From: Roseateles puraquae | GTDB lineage: Bacteria > Pseudomonadota > Gammaproteobacteria > Burkholderiales > Burkholderiaceae_C | NCBI RefSeq assembly: GCF_002205845.1 | Contig: NZ_NISI01000001.1 | Coordinates: 372,001 to 436,000 of the forward strand | Direction of reading: 5' to 3' | Length of the DNA: 64,000 nucleotides | Part shown: positions 55,000 to 64,000 of the stretch, piece by piece | How the letters are laid out: each line of letters starts with the position of its first letter | Numbering within the stretch: the first letter of the stretch is position 1 | The notes under the pieces: generated by a model | Databases searched by the model: none | What the model was told of the DNA's origin: nothing | Seen by the model: the letters and a program-made list of their open reading frames with translations, nothing else | Position numbers and translations under genes: made by a program

Positions 55000-56079
55000 T
55001 CAGGTCGGTGGGGCGTCAGGCAGGCGGATGGTGGCCACCACACCGCCCTGAGGCCGCCCGGTGACGTCCAGGCTCGCCGCCGGCCCGTAGATCAATTGCA
55101 GACGCTGCTGCAGGCTGGTCAGGCCCAGGCCGCTGCCGGCAGTCGCCGCCTGAGGCTGCAGGCCTATGCCGGTGTCGCTCACGACGAGCTCCAGCGCACC
55201 ATGCTGCGTGCGAGCCTGTACCGTCAGATGGCCGCCACCCGGCTTGGGCTCGATGCCGTGCTGCAGCGCGTTCTCGATCAGCGTGCCCAGCATCAGGGGT
55301 GGGAACGGGCGCTGCGCCAAGTCCGCCGGCAGGTCCAGCCTGACAGTGAGCCGCTCGCCCAGACGCATCTGCATCAGCGCGAGGTAGGCCTCGGCCAGCG
55401 CGAACTCCTGTGCCAGCGTGGACATCGGCGCGCGCATCGCCGGCAGCGCCAGGCGCAGGTAGTCGTGCAGCCGGCCCAGCATGCGGTCAGCCAGCAGCGC
55501 GTTGTGCCTTACCAGGTACTGGATGCCCGCCAGCGTGTTGTAGAGAAAGTGCGGCTCGACTTGGGCCTGCAGTGTCTTCAGCTCGGCCAGCGTGACCTGT
55601 CGCGACAGGTCGGCCACGGCGGCGGCGTCGCGCAGGCGCTTCGCTTCGGCCGCATGCCGGCGCTGCTCGCGCCAACGCGCGGCCAGCGGCAGCAGATGCA
55701 GCACCGCCGCAAGAGACACGGCCGGCAGCAGCTGCGCAAGCAGTGCCGAGCTCAAGGCGAGGCGATGCCAGGCGAAGTCGGCCGTCAAGGGCAACCCCAG
55801 CAAGGCGCCCAACAGCGCCGCGGGCACCAGCGCGAAACCGATCAGCCAGAGCGGGCCGCCGTGCCTGGCCGATAGCCGGGCGGCCACCGCCGACAGCGCC
55901 CACCAGGCCAGCGAGTAAGCCAGCCAGAACTGCGCCGCCACGCCCAGCGCGCGCTGTCCCGTGCCTGGGGGCAGCTGCCAGCGCAGCAGCCCCCAGGCCA
56001 GCCAGAACAGCAGCACCGGCCACCAATTCGCGTGGCGCGGGCGGTAGTCCTGCAACAGCTCGCTCGCCAGCCTCGTCAT
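55000..56079 (-). CDS. LytS/YehU-type sensor histidine kinase
   Basis: 359 residues. Four to five membrane helices in the first 150 residues, then a His_kinase domain with the phospho-acceptor His in 'LKTLQAQVEPHFLYNTLAGIQYLVRHN' and an HATPase with 'MLGTLIENALQHGIEPKPGGG', 'VVSDTGIGLQ', 'GSGLGLTSLQQRLQLIYG'. No separate periplasmic sensor domain, so the membrane helices probably sense. Partner of the response regulator downstream; overlaps the upstream exported-protein gene by 4 bp. Confidence 0.95.
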   Translation of the reverse strand: MTRLASELLQDYRPRHANWWPVLLFWLAWGLLRWQLPPGTGQRALGVAAQFWLAYSLAWWALSAVAARLSARHGGPLWLIGFALVPAALLGALLGLPLTADFAWHRLALSSALLAQLLPAVSLAAVLHLLPLAARWREQRRHAAEAKRLRDAAAVADLSRQVTLAELKTLQAQVEPHFLYNTLAGIQYLVRHNALLADRMLGRLHDYLRLALPAMRAPMSTLAQEFALAEAYLALMQMRLGERLTVRLDLPADLAQRPFPPLMLGTLIENALQHGIEPKPGGGHLTVQARTQHGALELVVSDTGIGLQPQAATAGSGLGLTSLQQRLQLIYGPAASLDVTGRPQGGVVATIRLPDAPPT

Positions 56080-56747
56080 TCCAGGCTCAGGTTGGGCGGA
56101 ATACGGCGCGACGCCTTCTCGGCCAGCCGCTTGGCCTCGGCCGCGCGCTGCTCGGGCGTGGGTAGCGGCATGCCGATGCGGGCCGTTGTGAGCGGCACGT
56201 CGAGGCCGACCTCTTCGAAGCGCATGGCACTCAGCCAGACCTTGCCTTCGCCGACCACCATGGCGCCCATGGACACCATGGCCGTCGGTGTGTTGGGCAC
56301 GTCGACCACGAGGCTGACTTCAGTCCAACGATCAACGCTGACAGCCCCACCGGCACCGAAAGGCAGGTCGTCTTCCTTCAAATCGGGCCGCCTCGAACCA
56401 AAGAAGCGCTCCGCCCCTGACGGTGCCACGTGAATGAAGGCACCCGCCCAGCCCGTCACATCGCTGCTTCGCAGCCATCCACTGAACCGGACACGCTTGC
56501 CGGCGTAGCCATAGCCATACTGGATCACAGCACCGTGGGAGTCGTGCTGAACCAGCCCTGACTGCGCCTGAACAGAAATGCTGCGCTGACCCTGAAATTG
56601 CATCGCCGGATCGATGCCCATGCGGTAAGCGCCAGAGGTAGTACCCGTCGACCCGGACGACCAGCCATTCAGCGGCGCCAACGGCGCCGCGCTCGCTACC
56701 AGCAAGACAGCGGCCAACGGTGCGGCCGCGAAGATTTTCCAATCCAT
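56076..56747 (-). CDS. exported protein of unknown function coupled to the two-component pair
   Basis: 223 residues with signal peptide MDWKIFAAAPLAAVLLVASA. The mature part ('NGWSSGSTGTTSGAYRMGIDP', 'RSISVQAQSGLVQHDSHGAVIQYGYGYAGKRVRFSGWLRSSDVTGWAGAFIHVAP', 'WTEVSLVVDVPNTPTAMVSMGAMVVGEGKVWLSAMRFEEVG') looks like a beta-sandwich carbohydrate-binding-type module. Its stop overlaps the kinase start, so the three genes form an operon. It may present a ligand to the kinase (inference). ATG 56747 precedes the signal peptide. Confidence 0.75.
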   Translation of the reverse strand: MDWKIFAAAPLAAVLLVASAAPLAPLNGWSSGSTGTTSGAYRMGIDPAMQFQGQRSISVQAQSGLVQHDSHGAVIQYGYGYAGKRVRFSGWLRSSDVTGWAGAFIHVAPSGAERFFGSRRPDLKEDDLPFGAGGAVSVDRWTEVSLVVDVPNTPTAMVSMGAMVVGEGKVWLSAMRFEEVGLDVPLTTARIGMPLPTPEQRAAEAKRLAEKASRRIPPNLSLE

Positions 56748-56867
56748 GGATGCTCTCGAAGAAGTGGATGACGCTGCCACTGTGCGGCAGCAGCGCCCGC
56801 ATCGGGGCCTGACGCGACGAGCGCGCCCCTCGGGCGACAAGCCAGCCCGGCGCGCGACGATCGGGCC

Positions 56868-57338
<471 letters not shown>

Positions 57339-57349
57339 GGGAATCATCC

Positions 57350-58558
57350 TCAGAGTTTGAGCCGCCCCCAGAGCCAGCCGGTCTTGTAGCCAGCCAGGGT
57401 GGCGATGGATTGTTGATGGATGTAGGGCAGGCGGCCGCCCCAGCCGAAAAAGCGGTCACGCAGCCAAGGCGCGACGACGGCGTGGGACTGGAACATGGGC
57501 GTGAGGCCCTTGCTGGCCTGGCCGTAGAAACGCAGGTGGGCGCGGCGGCGGCGCGTGTAGCGCGCAAAGACAGCGGGCCAGTCGCGCCCAGCGTCGGAGC
57601 CCAGTTCCGCTGACAGCTCGTGCGCGTCGATCAAGGCCATGTTGGCACCCTGCCCCAGCTGCGGGCTCATGCCGTGGGCACAGTCACCGATGGCCAGCAC
57701 GCGGCCGTCGTGCCAACGCTGCATCCACACGTCGGCGTAGCGGGCTTCGCGAAGCTGAGACGGCTCGGTCAGGCCGGCCAGCAGCGGCGCCACGTCGGGG
57801 AACAGGTCCGTCATCTGGCGCTTCAGCGGTGCCAGCCCGATGCGCGTGGCCCAGCCGTCGAGTGCCGCCACCGGCAGGCTCCAGAACAGGTTGATACCGC
57901 GCGCCGGATCGTCGTGAGACGCCCGGCCCACCGGCATGAGTCCGAGCATCTGCGACGCCGCCCGGAAGCGCTGGCGCAGCTCGATCTGAGGAAACCCGTC
58001 AGGCGCTGGCAGCACCGTCCACACCGCGCCCCACGGGAACGGCCGCACCTGCTGCGGCACCCGCAGGCCCTCGCGCAAGCGCGAGAAGCTGCCGTTGGCG
58101 AGGATGAGGGCGTCATGCCGGGCCGTGGCGCCGCCGGCCAACTGCACCGTCACGCCACCCGCATCCTGCGTGAAACCATCGACCGCCATGCCGCACCGCC
58201 AGCGCACGCCCAGCGTCTGCAGGCGCGACCACAACAGCCCCATCAAGGCGCCGCGCTGGATGCCCAGACCGTAGGCATCCGCCTGGAAGCGGCGGTAGCT
58301 CATGTCAAGCACCGCACGACCTGCCGGCGTGTCACCGAAGAGCCGGTCCACGCGCGTGCCCAGCGCCAGCGCTTCGTCCAGCAGGCCCATGGCGGCCAGC
58401 ACGCGCTGGCCCGTGGGCTGCAGCAGCAGGCCCGCGCCGATGGGGCGCGGCTGGGGCACGGCCTCGTACAGGTCGACCGCCATCCCGCGCTCAGCGAGCC
58501 GGATGGCCGCCGCCGCGCCGGCCACGCCGGCGCCAACGATGGCGACGGACTCAGGCAA
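57350..58558 (-). CDS. FAD-dependent monooxygenase/oxidoreductase
   Basis: 402 residues of the UbiH/PHBH class. Dinucleotide fold '[31 protein letters not shown]', the DG-type motif '[18 protein letters not shown]', and the FAD ribityl-binding '[34 protein letters not shown]'. Substrate unknown. It overlaps the end of the carboxylase alpha gene by 8 bp, and its product is not part of the known propionyl-CoA route, so its role there is open. Confidence 0.9.
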   Translation of the reverse strand: MPESVAIVGAGVAGAAAAIRLAERGMAVDLYEAVPQPRPIGAGLLLQPTGQRVLAAMGLLDEALALGTRVDRLFGDTPAGRAVLDMSYRRFQADAYGLGIQRGALMGLLWSRLQTLGVRWRCGMAVDGFTQDAGGVTVQLAGGATARHDALILANGSFSRLREGLRVPQQVRPFPWGAVWTVLPAPDGFPQIELRQRFRAASQMLGLMPVGRASHDDPARGINLFWSLPVAALDGWATRIGLAPLKRQMTDLFPDVAPLLAGLTEPSQLREARYADVWMQRWHDGRVLAIGDCAHGMSPQLGQGANMALIDAHELSAELGSDAGRDWPAVFARYTRRRRAHLRFYGQASKGLTPMFQSHAVVAPWLRDRFFGWGGRLPYIHQQSIATLAGYKTGWLWGRLKL

Positions 58559-60596
58559 ACCGCAAGATGGGCTGGTCCACCGACAGGCTCTCGCCCGGCT
58601 TGGCCAGGATCTCGGCGACGGTCACGTCCTGCACGGCGGACAGGATGTTCTCCATCTTCATCGCCTCGATGACGGCCAAACGCTCACCGGCCTGCACGGT
58701 CTGGCCGACCTGCGCCGCCAGATGCACCAGCAAGCCCGGCATGGGCGACAGCAGCAGCTTGGAGGTGTCGGGCGGCGCCTTGTAGGGCATCAGCGCCTGC
58801 AACTCGGCCGCGCGCGGGCTCAGCACGGTCAGCTCCATGGAGCGCCCCCCGTGCTGGATGCGGTAGGCCAGCGGGTTCTTGGCCGTGCCGCGCTCGGCCT
58901 GGGCCGTGAAAGGCTGGCCGTTGACCGTGCCGGTGATGCGCACATCGTTCAGTCGCGAGCGCGAGACGATGCGGTAGGCCCGGTCGCCGACCTTCACCAA
59001 GGCCTCACCCAGCGCGCCGGCGAACTCGCTGATGTGCAGCGCATGGCGTTCGCTCTGGCCCGCCCCCAGGTTCACGACGGCCACGTAGTCATGCTCGATC
59101 TGCACCTCATGGCCCGGCAGCTGGCCGCTGATGCCGGCCTCGCGCTCGCGCGCCTTGCGGCGGATGAAGCCGGCCAGGGCCACGAGGAACAAGGGATCGT
59201 CGTGCGGCACGTCTTCCGCGCGGAAGCCGCCAGCGTAGTGCTGCGCAATAAAGCCGGTGTTGAAGTTGCCGGTGCCGAAGTCCGGGTGTGCCAGCAGCGC
59301 CGCCTGGAAGGGGATGTTGCTGGACACGCCGCGGATGACAAAGCCGTTGAGCGCCTCGCGCATCTTGGCGATGGCCTCCGCACGGTCCTTCCCGTGCACG
59401 ATGAGCTTGGCGATCATCGAGTCGTAGAACATCGGGATCTCGCCGCCTTCGTACACGCCGGTGTCCACGCGCACGCCGAAGCGGCTGGGCTCGGCCTGCA
59501 CCATCGTCGCCTCCGGCGGCTGGTAGCGCACCAGGCGGCCGGTGGACGGCAGGAAGTTGCGGAAGGGGTCTTCCGCATTGATGCGGCACTCGATGGCCCA
59601 GCCGTCGCGCTTGATGTCGGCCTGGGTGAAGCCGAGCGGCTCGCCTGCCGCCACGCGGATCATCTGCTCCACCAGGTCCAGCCCCGTGATGCACTCCGTC
59701 ACGGGGTGCTCCACCTGCAGGCGGGTGTTCATCTCCAGGAAGTAGAAGTCCTGGTCCTTGCCGACGACAAACTCCACCGTGCCTGCGCTCTGGTACCTCA
59801 CCGCCTTGGCCAGCGCCACGGCCTGCTCGCCCATGGCTTTGCGCGTGGCTTCGCTGATGAAGGGCGACGGCGCCTCCTCGATCACCTTCTGGTGGCGGCG
59901 CTGGATGGAGCACTCGCGCTCGTGCAAGTAGACGACGTTGCCCTGCGAGTCACCCAGCACCTGGATCTCGATGTGGCGCGGCTGCTCGACGAACTTCTCC
60001 ATGAAGACGCGGTCGTCGCCGAAGCTGTTGCGCGCCTCGTTGCGGCACGACGTGAAGCCCTCGAAACATTCCTTGTCGTTGAACGCGACGCGCAAGCCCT
60101 TGCCGCCGCCGCCCGCACTGGCCTTGATCATGACCGGGTAGCCAATGCGCTGGGCGATGCTGACTGCCTCGTCGGGCGTCAGGATGGGCTCGTTGTGGCC
60201 TGGGATGGTGCTGACCTTGGCCTCGTTGGCGAGCTTCTTGGAAGCGATCTTGTCGCCCATGGCCGCGATGCTGTAGTGCTTGGGGCCGATGAAGGCGATG
60301 CCCTCTTCCTCGCAGCGGCGGGCGAAGTCCTCGTTCTCGCTCAGGAAGCCATAGCCCGGATGCAGGGCCTGGGCGCCGGTCTGCTTGCAGGCGGCAATGA
60401 TCTTGTCGGCCACAAGGTAGCTCTCGCGCGACGGCGCGGGGCCGAGCAGCACGGCCTCGTCGGCCAGGGCCACGTGGCGCGCGTCCTTGTCGGCCTCGGA
60501 GTAGACAGCAACGGTCGCGATGCCCATCTTGCGGGCGGTGGCGATGACGCGGCAGGCGATTTCACCGCGGTTGGCGATCAGGATCTTCTTGAACAT
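58551..60596 (-). CDS. pccA: acetyl/propionyl-CoA carboxylase biotin-carrying alpha subunit
   Basis: 681 residues: biotin carboxylase 1-450 ('FKKILIANRGEIACRVIATARKMGI', ATP-grasp 'VMIKASAGGGGKGLRVAF', 'EMNTRLQVEHPVTE'), a linker BT domain, and a C-terminal biotinyl domain with the biotin Lys in 'VIEAMKMENILSAVQ'. With the beta subunit it makes methylmalonyl-CoA from propionyl-CoA. Propionyl is preferred because MeaB lies in the same cluster. Confidence 0.93.
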   Translation of the reverse strand: MFKKILIANRGEIACRVIATARKMGIATVAVYSEADKDARHVALADEAVLLGPAPSRESYLVADKIIAACKQTGAQALHPGYGFLSENEDFARRCEEEGIAFIGPKHYSIAAMGDKIASKKLANEAKVSTIPGHNEPILTPDEAVSIAQRIGYPVMIKASAGGGGKGLRVAFNDKECFEGFTSCRNEARNSFGDDRVFMEKFVEQPRHIEIQVLGDSQGNVVYLHERECSIQRRHQKVIEEAPSPFISEATRKAMGEQAVALAKAVRYQSAGTVEFVVGKDQDFYFLEMNTRLQVEHPVTECITGLDLVEQMIRVAAGEPLGFTQADIKRDGWAIECRINAEDPFRNFLPSTGRLVRYQPPEATMVQAEPSRFGVRVDTGVYEGGEIPMFYDSMIAKLIVHGKDRAEAIAKMREALNGFVIRGVSSNIPFQAALLAHPDFGTGNFNTGFIAQHYAGGFRAEDVPHDDPLFLVALAGFIRRKAREREAGISGQLPGHEVQIEHDYVAVVNLGAGQSERHALHISEFAGALGEALVKVGDRAYRIVSRSRLNDVRITGTVNGQPFTAQAERGTAKNPLAYRIQHGGRSMELTVLSPRAAELQALMPYKAPPDTSKLLLSPMPGLLVHLAAQVGQTVQAGERLAVIEAMKMENILSAVQDVTVAEILAKPGESLSVDQPILRFA

Positions 60597-60606
60597 GGGA
60601 GGCCTC

Positions 60607-60897
60607 TTAAGTCGTTGAACCCAGCAGCCGCTTGCGCTGCTCGGTGAAGTTCCACCACGGCTGGGCAGGCCCGCCGTTCATGAAGTCGTGCGCGGCCATG
60701 AAGGTGTCGAGCACGCAGGGGTCGTGCAGGCGGCCCTGCGCGTCGCGCAGTCGGTCGTAGGCCTGCAGCGGGTCCATCCCCTTCACGTCAGCCGGTGTCG
60801 GAAAGCCCAGCGCGATCAGGTCGGCCGCAGCCGCCTTGCCGATGTTCGGGATGTCGGTAAGCCGCTTCGCTTCAGCGGCACAGGTCGCCTTGGCCAT
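60607..60897 (-). CDS. small helix-hairpin-helix (Cdd1-like) protein
   Basis: 96 residues: 'KRLTDIPNIGKAAAADLIALGFPTPADVKGMDPLQAYDRLRDAQGRLHDPCVLDTFMAAHDFMNGGPAQPWWNFTEQRK'. The IPNIGKAAAADLIALG helix-hairpin-helix and the following LhDpCVLDtF match the pattern of the Cdd1 'pathogenicity locus'/TfoX-C-like family; function unknown. It lies between the carboxylase subunits, 4 bp after pccB and 10 bp before pccA, as part of the same operon. ATG 60897. Confidence 0.75.
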   Translation of the reverse strand: MAKATCAAEAKRLTDIPNIGKAAAADLIALGFPTPADVKGMDPLQAYDRLRDAQGRLHDPCVLDTFMAAHDFMNGGPAQPWWNFTEQRKRLLGSTT

Positions 60898-60901
60898 GGC
60901 G

Positions 60902-62434
<1,533 letters not shown>

Positions 62435-62450
62435 GGTGTGGACGCTTTCG

Positions 62451-62840
62451 TCAGAACGGGAAATTGATCTCCACGCCGTTGCCGGCGGGATCCTGGAGGA
62501 AGAACTGGTGCTGGCCGGTGACGGCCGAGCGCGATTCGTGGAAGCGCACGCCGTGTGAGCGCAGCCGCTCGGCCGTGGCCTCGGGGTCGGTGCCGGCAAA
62601 GGCGGTGTGGTCGTAGGTGCTCGGCGCGGCCGGATCGACCGGGCCACGGGGCACTTCGTCGGGCCGCTGGGTGGACAGGTGCAGCACCGGGTGCCCGCCG
62701 GCGTAGAGCCAGAAACCGGCGGTGCCGAAATCGGGCCGGGGCCCGACCTCCAGGCCGAGCACGTCGCGGTAGAAGTCACGCAGCACGGCCAGCAACTCGG
62801 CCGGCGCGCGCAGGTTGATGTGATGCAGGCCGGTGATCAT
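62451..62840 (-). CDS. VOC family protein
   Basis: 129 residues of a single glyoxalase/bleomycin-resistance-type unit: '[36 protein letters not shown]', '[10 protein letters not shown]', '[25 protein letters not shown]', '[17 protein letters not shown]'. Metal ligands His, His, Glu are visible. Overlaps meaB by 4 bp. Substrate unknown; a second VOC gene lies at the other end of the cluster. Confidence 0.88.
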   Translation of the reverse strand: MITGLHHINLRAPAELLAVLRDFYRDVLGLEVGPRPDFGTAGFWLYAGGHPVLHLSTQRPDEVPRGPVDPAAPSTYDHTAFAGTDPEATAERLRSHGVRFHESRSAVTGQHQFFLQDPAGNGVEINFPF

Positions 62841-63802
62841 GGGGTACTCCTGAACAGGGCCAGCAACTGGCGGGCGGCCGTCGAGGCAGGGATGCGCCCC
62901 TCGCGGACCGCGGTGGTGCTGGTTGCCAAGGCCGTCTGCACGGCCGGGTGGGCGGTGAAAGCCTGGCGCAGCCCGGCCTGGATACGCTCCCACATCCAGG
63001 CCAGCGCCTGCTCACGGCGCTTGGCGGCCCAGGCACCGCTGGCCTCGCGATCGTCGCGCAGCGCCGTGACGGCGGCCCACAGCGGCGCGATGCCGTCCGC
63101 CTTCAATGCGCTGACCTGCAGCACGCGCTGCACCGTTTGCGCATGCGTGGGCAGCAGGCGCAGGGCCGAGGTGATCTGGGCCTGGGCGCGGGTGGCGGCG
63201 GCGGCATCGAGATCAGCCTTGTTGATGACCACCAGATCGGCGAGCTCCATGACGCCCTTCTTGATCGCCTGAAGATCATCACCCGCATTGGGCAGTTGAA
63301 GCAGCACGTACAGGTCGGTCATGCCGGCTACCGCGGTTTCGCTCTGGCCCACGCCCACGGTCTCGACGATGACGACGTCGTAGCCCGCCGCCTCGCACAG
63401 CAGCATCGCCTCGCGCGTCTTCTCGGCCACGCCGCCCAGCGTGCCGCTGCTGGGGCTCGGGCGGATGAAGGCCCGCGTGTCCATGGAGAGCCGCTCCATG
63501 CGCGTCTTGTCGCCGAGGATGGCGCCGCCGGACACACTGCTGGACGGGTCGATGGTCAGCACCGCCACGCGGTGCCCCTGCGCCAGCAAGAAGACGCCCA
63601 GCGCCTCGATGAAGGTGCTCTTGCCCACGCCGGGCACGCCGGAGATGCCCAGGCGCAGCGCATGGCCGGTGGCGGGCATCAGGCCTGTCAGCAGCGCGTC
63701 GGCCTGCTCGCGGTGGTCGGCGCGGGTCGACTCGATCAACGTGATGGCCTTGGCCAGCGCGCGGCGCTCGCCGGACTGGAGGCGCTGGGCCAGATCGCTC
63801 AT
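62837..63802 (-). CDS. meaB: methylmalonyl-CoA mutase-associated GTPase MeaB
   Basis: 321-residue G3E-type P-loop GTPase: '[27 protein letters not shown]', '[25 protein letters not shown]', '[44 protein letters not shown]', '[18 protein letters not shown]'. It protects and reloads B12-dependent methylmalonyl-CoA mutase, whose gene probably lies beyond the window. Overlaps the GNAT gene by 4 bp. Confidence 0.96.
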   Translation of the reverse strand: MSDLAQRLQSGERRALAKAITLIESTRADHREQADALLTGLMPATGHALRLGISGVPGVGKSTFIEALGVFLLAQGHRVAVLTIDPSSSVSGGAILGDKTRMERLSMDTRAFIRPSPSSGTLGGVAEKTREAMLLCEAAGYDVVIVETVGVGQSETAVAGMTDLYVLLQLPNAGDDLQAIKKGVMELADLVVINKADLDAAAATRAQAQITSALRLLPTHAQTVQRVLQVSALKADGIAPLWAAVTALRDDREASGAWAAKRREQALAWMWERIQAGLRQAFTAHPAVQTALATSTTAVREGRIPASTAARQLLALFRSTP

Positions 63803-64000
63803 GCGATCGGCTCCCAGCGGTATTCGATGTCGAAGTCCTGCTCCTCCACGGCGCGGAAGCCGTGACGGCGGTAGAAGTCATTGGCCCGGCTTTCCCGCAG
63901 GGCCGCCAGCGAGATGGGCAGGCCGCGCGCCTTGAGCTTGTCGATCACCCAGGCGCCGATGCCCTGTCCTTGTGCGGCGGGCGCGAGGTAGAGGTGGTGA
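63799..64000 (-). CDS. GNAT family N-acetyltransferase, C-terminal part (cut by window edge)
   Basis: The last 66 residues are visible: '[20 protein letters not shown]', with acetyl-CoA-binding QGQGIG loop, then '[33 protein letters not shown]'. Substrate unknown. Its stop overlaps the meaB start (ATGA). Confidence 0.85.
   Translation of the reverse strand, partial: HHLYLAPAAQGQGIGAWVIDKLKARGLPISLAALRESRANDFYRRHGFRAVEEQDFDIEYRWEPIA

Overview
This 64 kb window comes from a GC-rich betaproteobacterium of the order Burkholderiales. Gene orders such as rimP-nusA-infB-rbfA-truB-typA and leuC-leuD-leuB-asd-fimV-truA-trpF-trpB-trpA-accD-folC-dedD-cvpA-purF-metZ-gltX are typical of that order. The general character points to the Rubrivivax/Leptothrix/Ideonella/Roseateles neighbourhood, but that placement is inference. 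Most genes lie on the minus strand, and many are chained by 4-bp ATGA/GTGA overlaps.

Layout. 1-5.6 kb: a cut-off DUF4188 gene, a ParE/RelE-type toxin-antitoxin pair, two glutathione-transferase-fold genes, and a three-gene set (outer-membrane protein, small periplasmic substrate-binding protein, membrane diguanylate cyclase). 5.7-17.7 kb: a DsbA/FrnE-like protein and RdgC on the plus strand, then a TonB-dependent receptor with a His-rich partner, a CYTH protein, an RhlE-type helicase, an alkyl-DNA methyltransferase, DusA, an acyltransferase-3/SGNH protein, a 3-hydroxyisobutyryl-CoA hydrolase-like protein and an EamA exporter. 17.9-26.3 kb: the translation operon. 26.6-29.7 kb: fabI and a large PLP-dependent amino-acid decarboxylase.

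29.8-31.3 kb holds the most unusual material. A LuxR-type regulator with non-canonical ligand-pocket residues lies next to a divergent gene whose product looks like the DUF4902/RsaM family. No luxI is present in the window. In its place is a 16-codon ORF with a ribosome-binding site, three downstream hairpins (the last a strong terminator) and its own promoter. The short ORF and the RsaM-like gene are each preceded by a 16-bp lux/las-type box. The boxes match at 14 of 16 positions, and each lies exactly 23 nt upstream of the same degenerate -10 element (CACACT or CAAACT). The arrangement looks like a quorum-sensing circuit in which a tiny peptide or small-RNA gene occupies the regulated slot.

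31.3-33.2 kb: a tRNA-Ser, a gene-poor stretch with one small secreted protein, and a tandemly duplicated Ala-Glu-Asp tRNA triplet with a terminator-like palindrome between the copies. 33.2-52.7 kb: gltX, methionine, purine, folate, fatty-acid, tryptophan and leucine genes, fimV and a LysR regulator. 52.8-56.7 kb: a phospholipase C/P1-nuclease-like lipoprotein, and a LytTR/histidine-kinase two-component pair with a coupled exported protein. 56.9-64 kb: a propionyl-CoA catabolism cluster (two VOC proteins, FAD monooxygenase, carboxylase alpha and beta subunits with a small helix-hairpin-helix protein between them, MeaB GTPase, partial GNAT).

No insertion sequences, prophage, CRISPR array or rRNA genes were seen.
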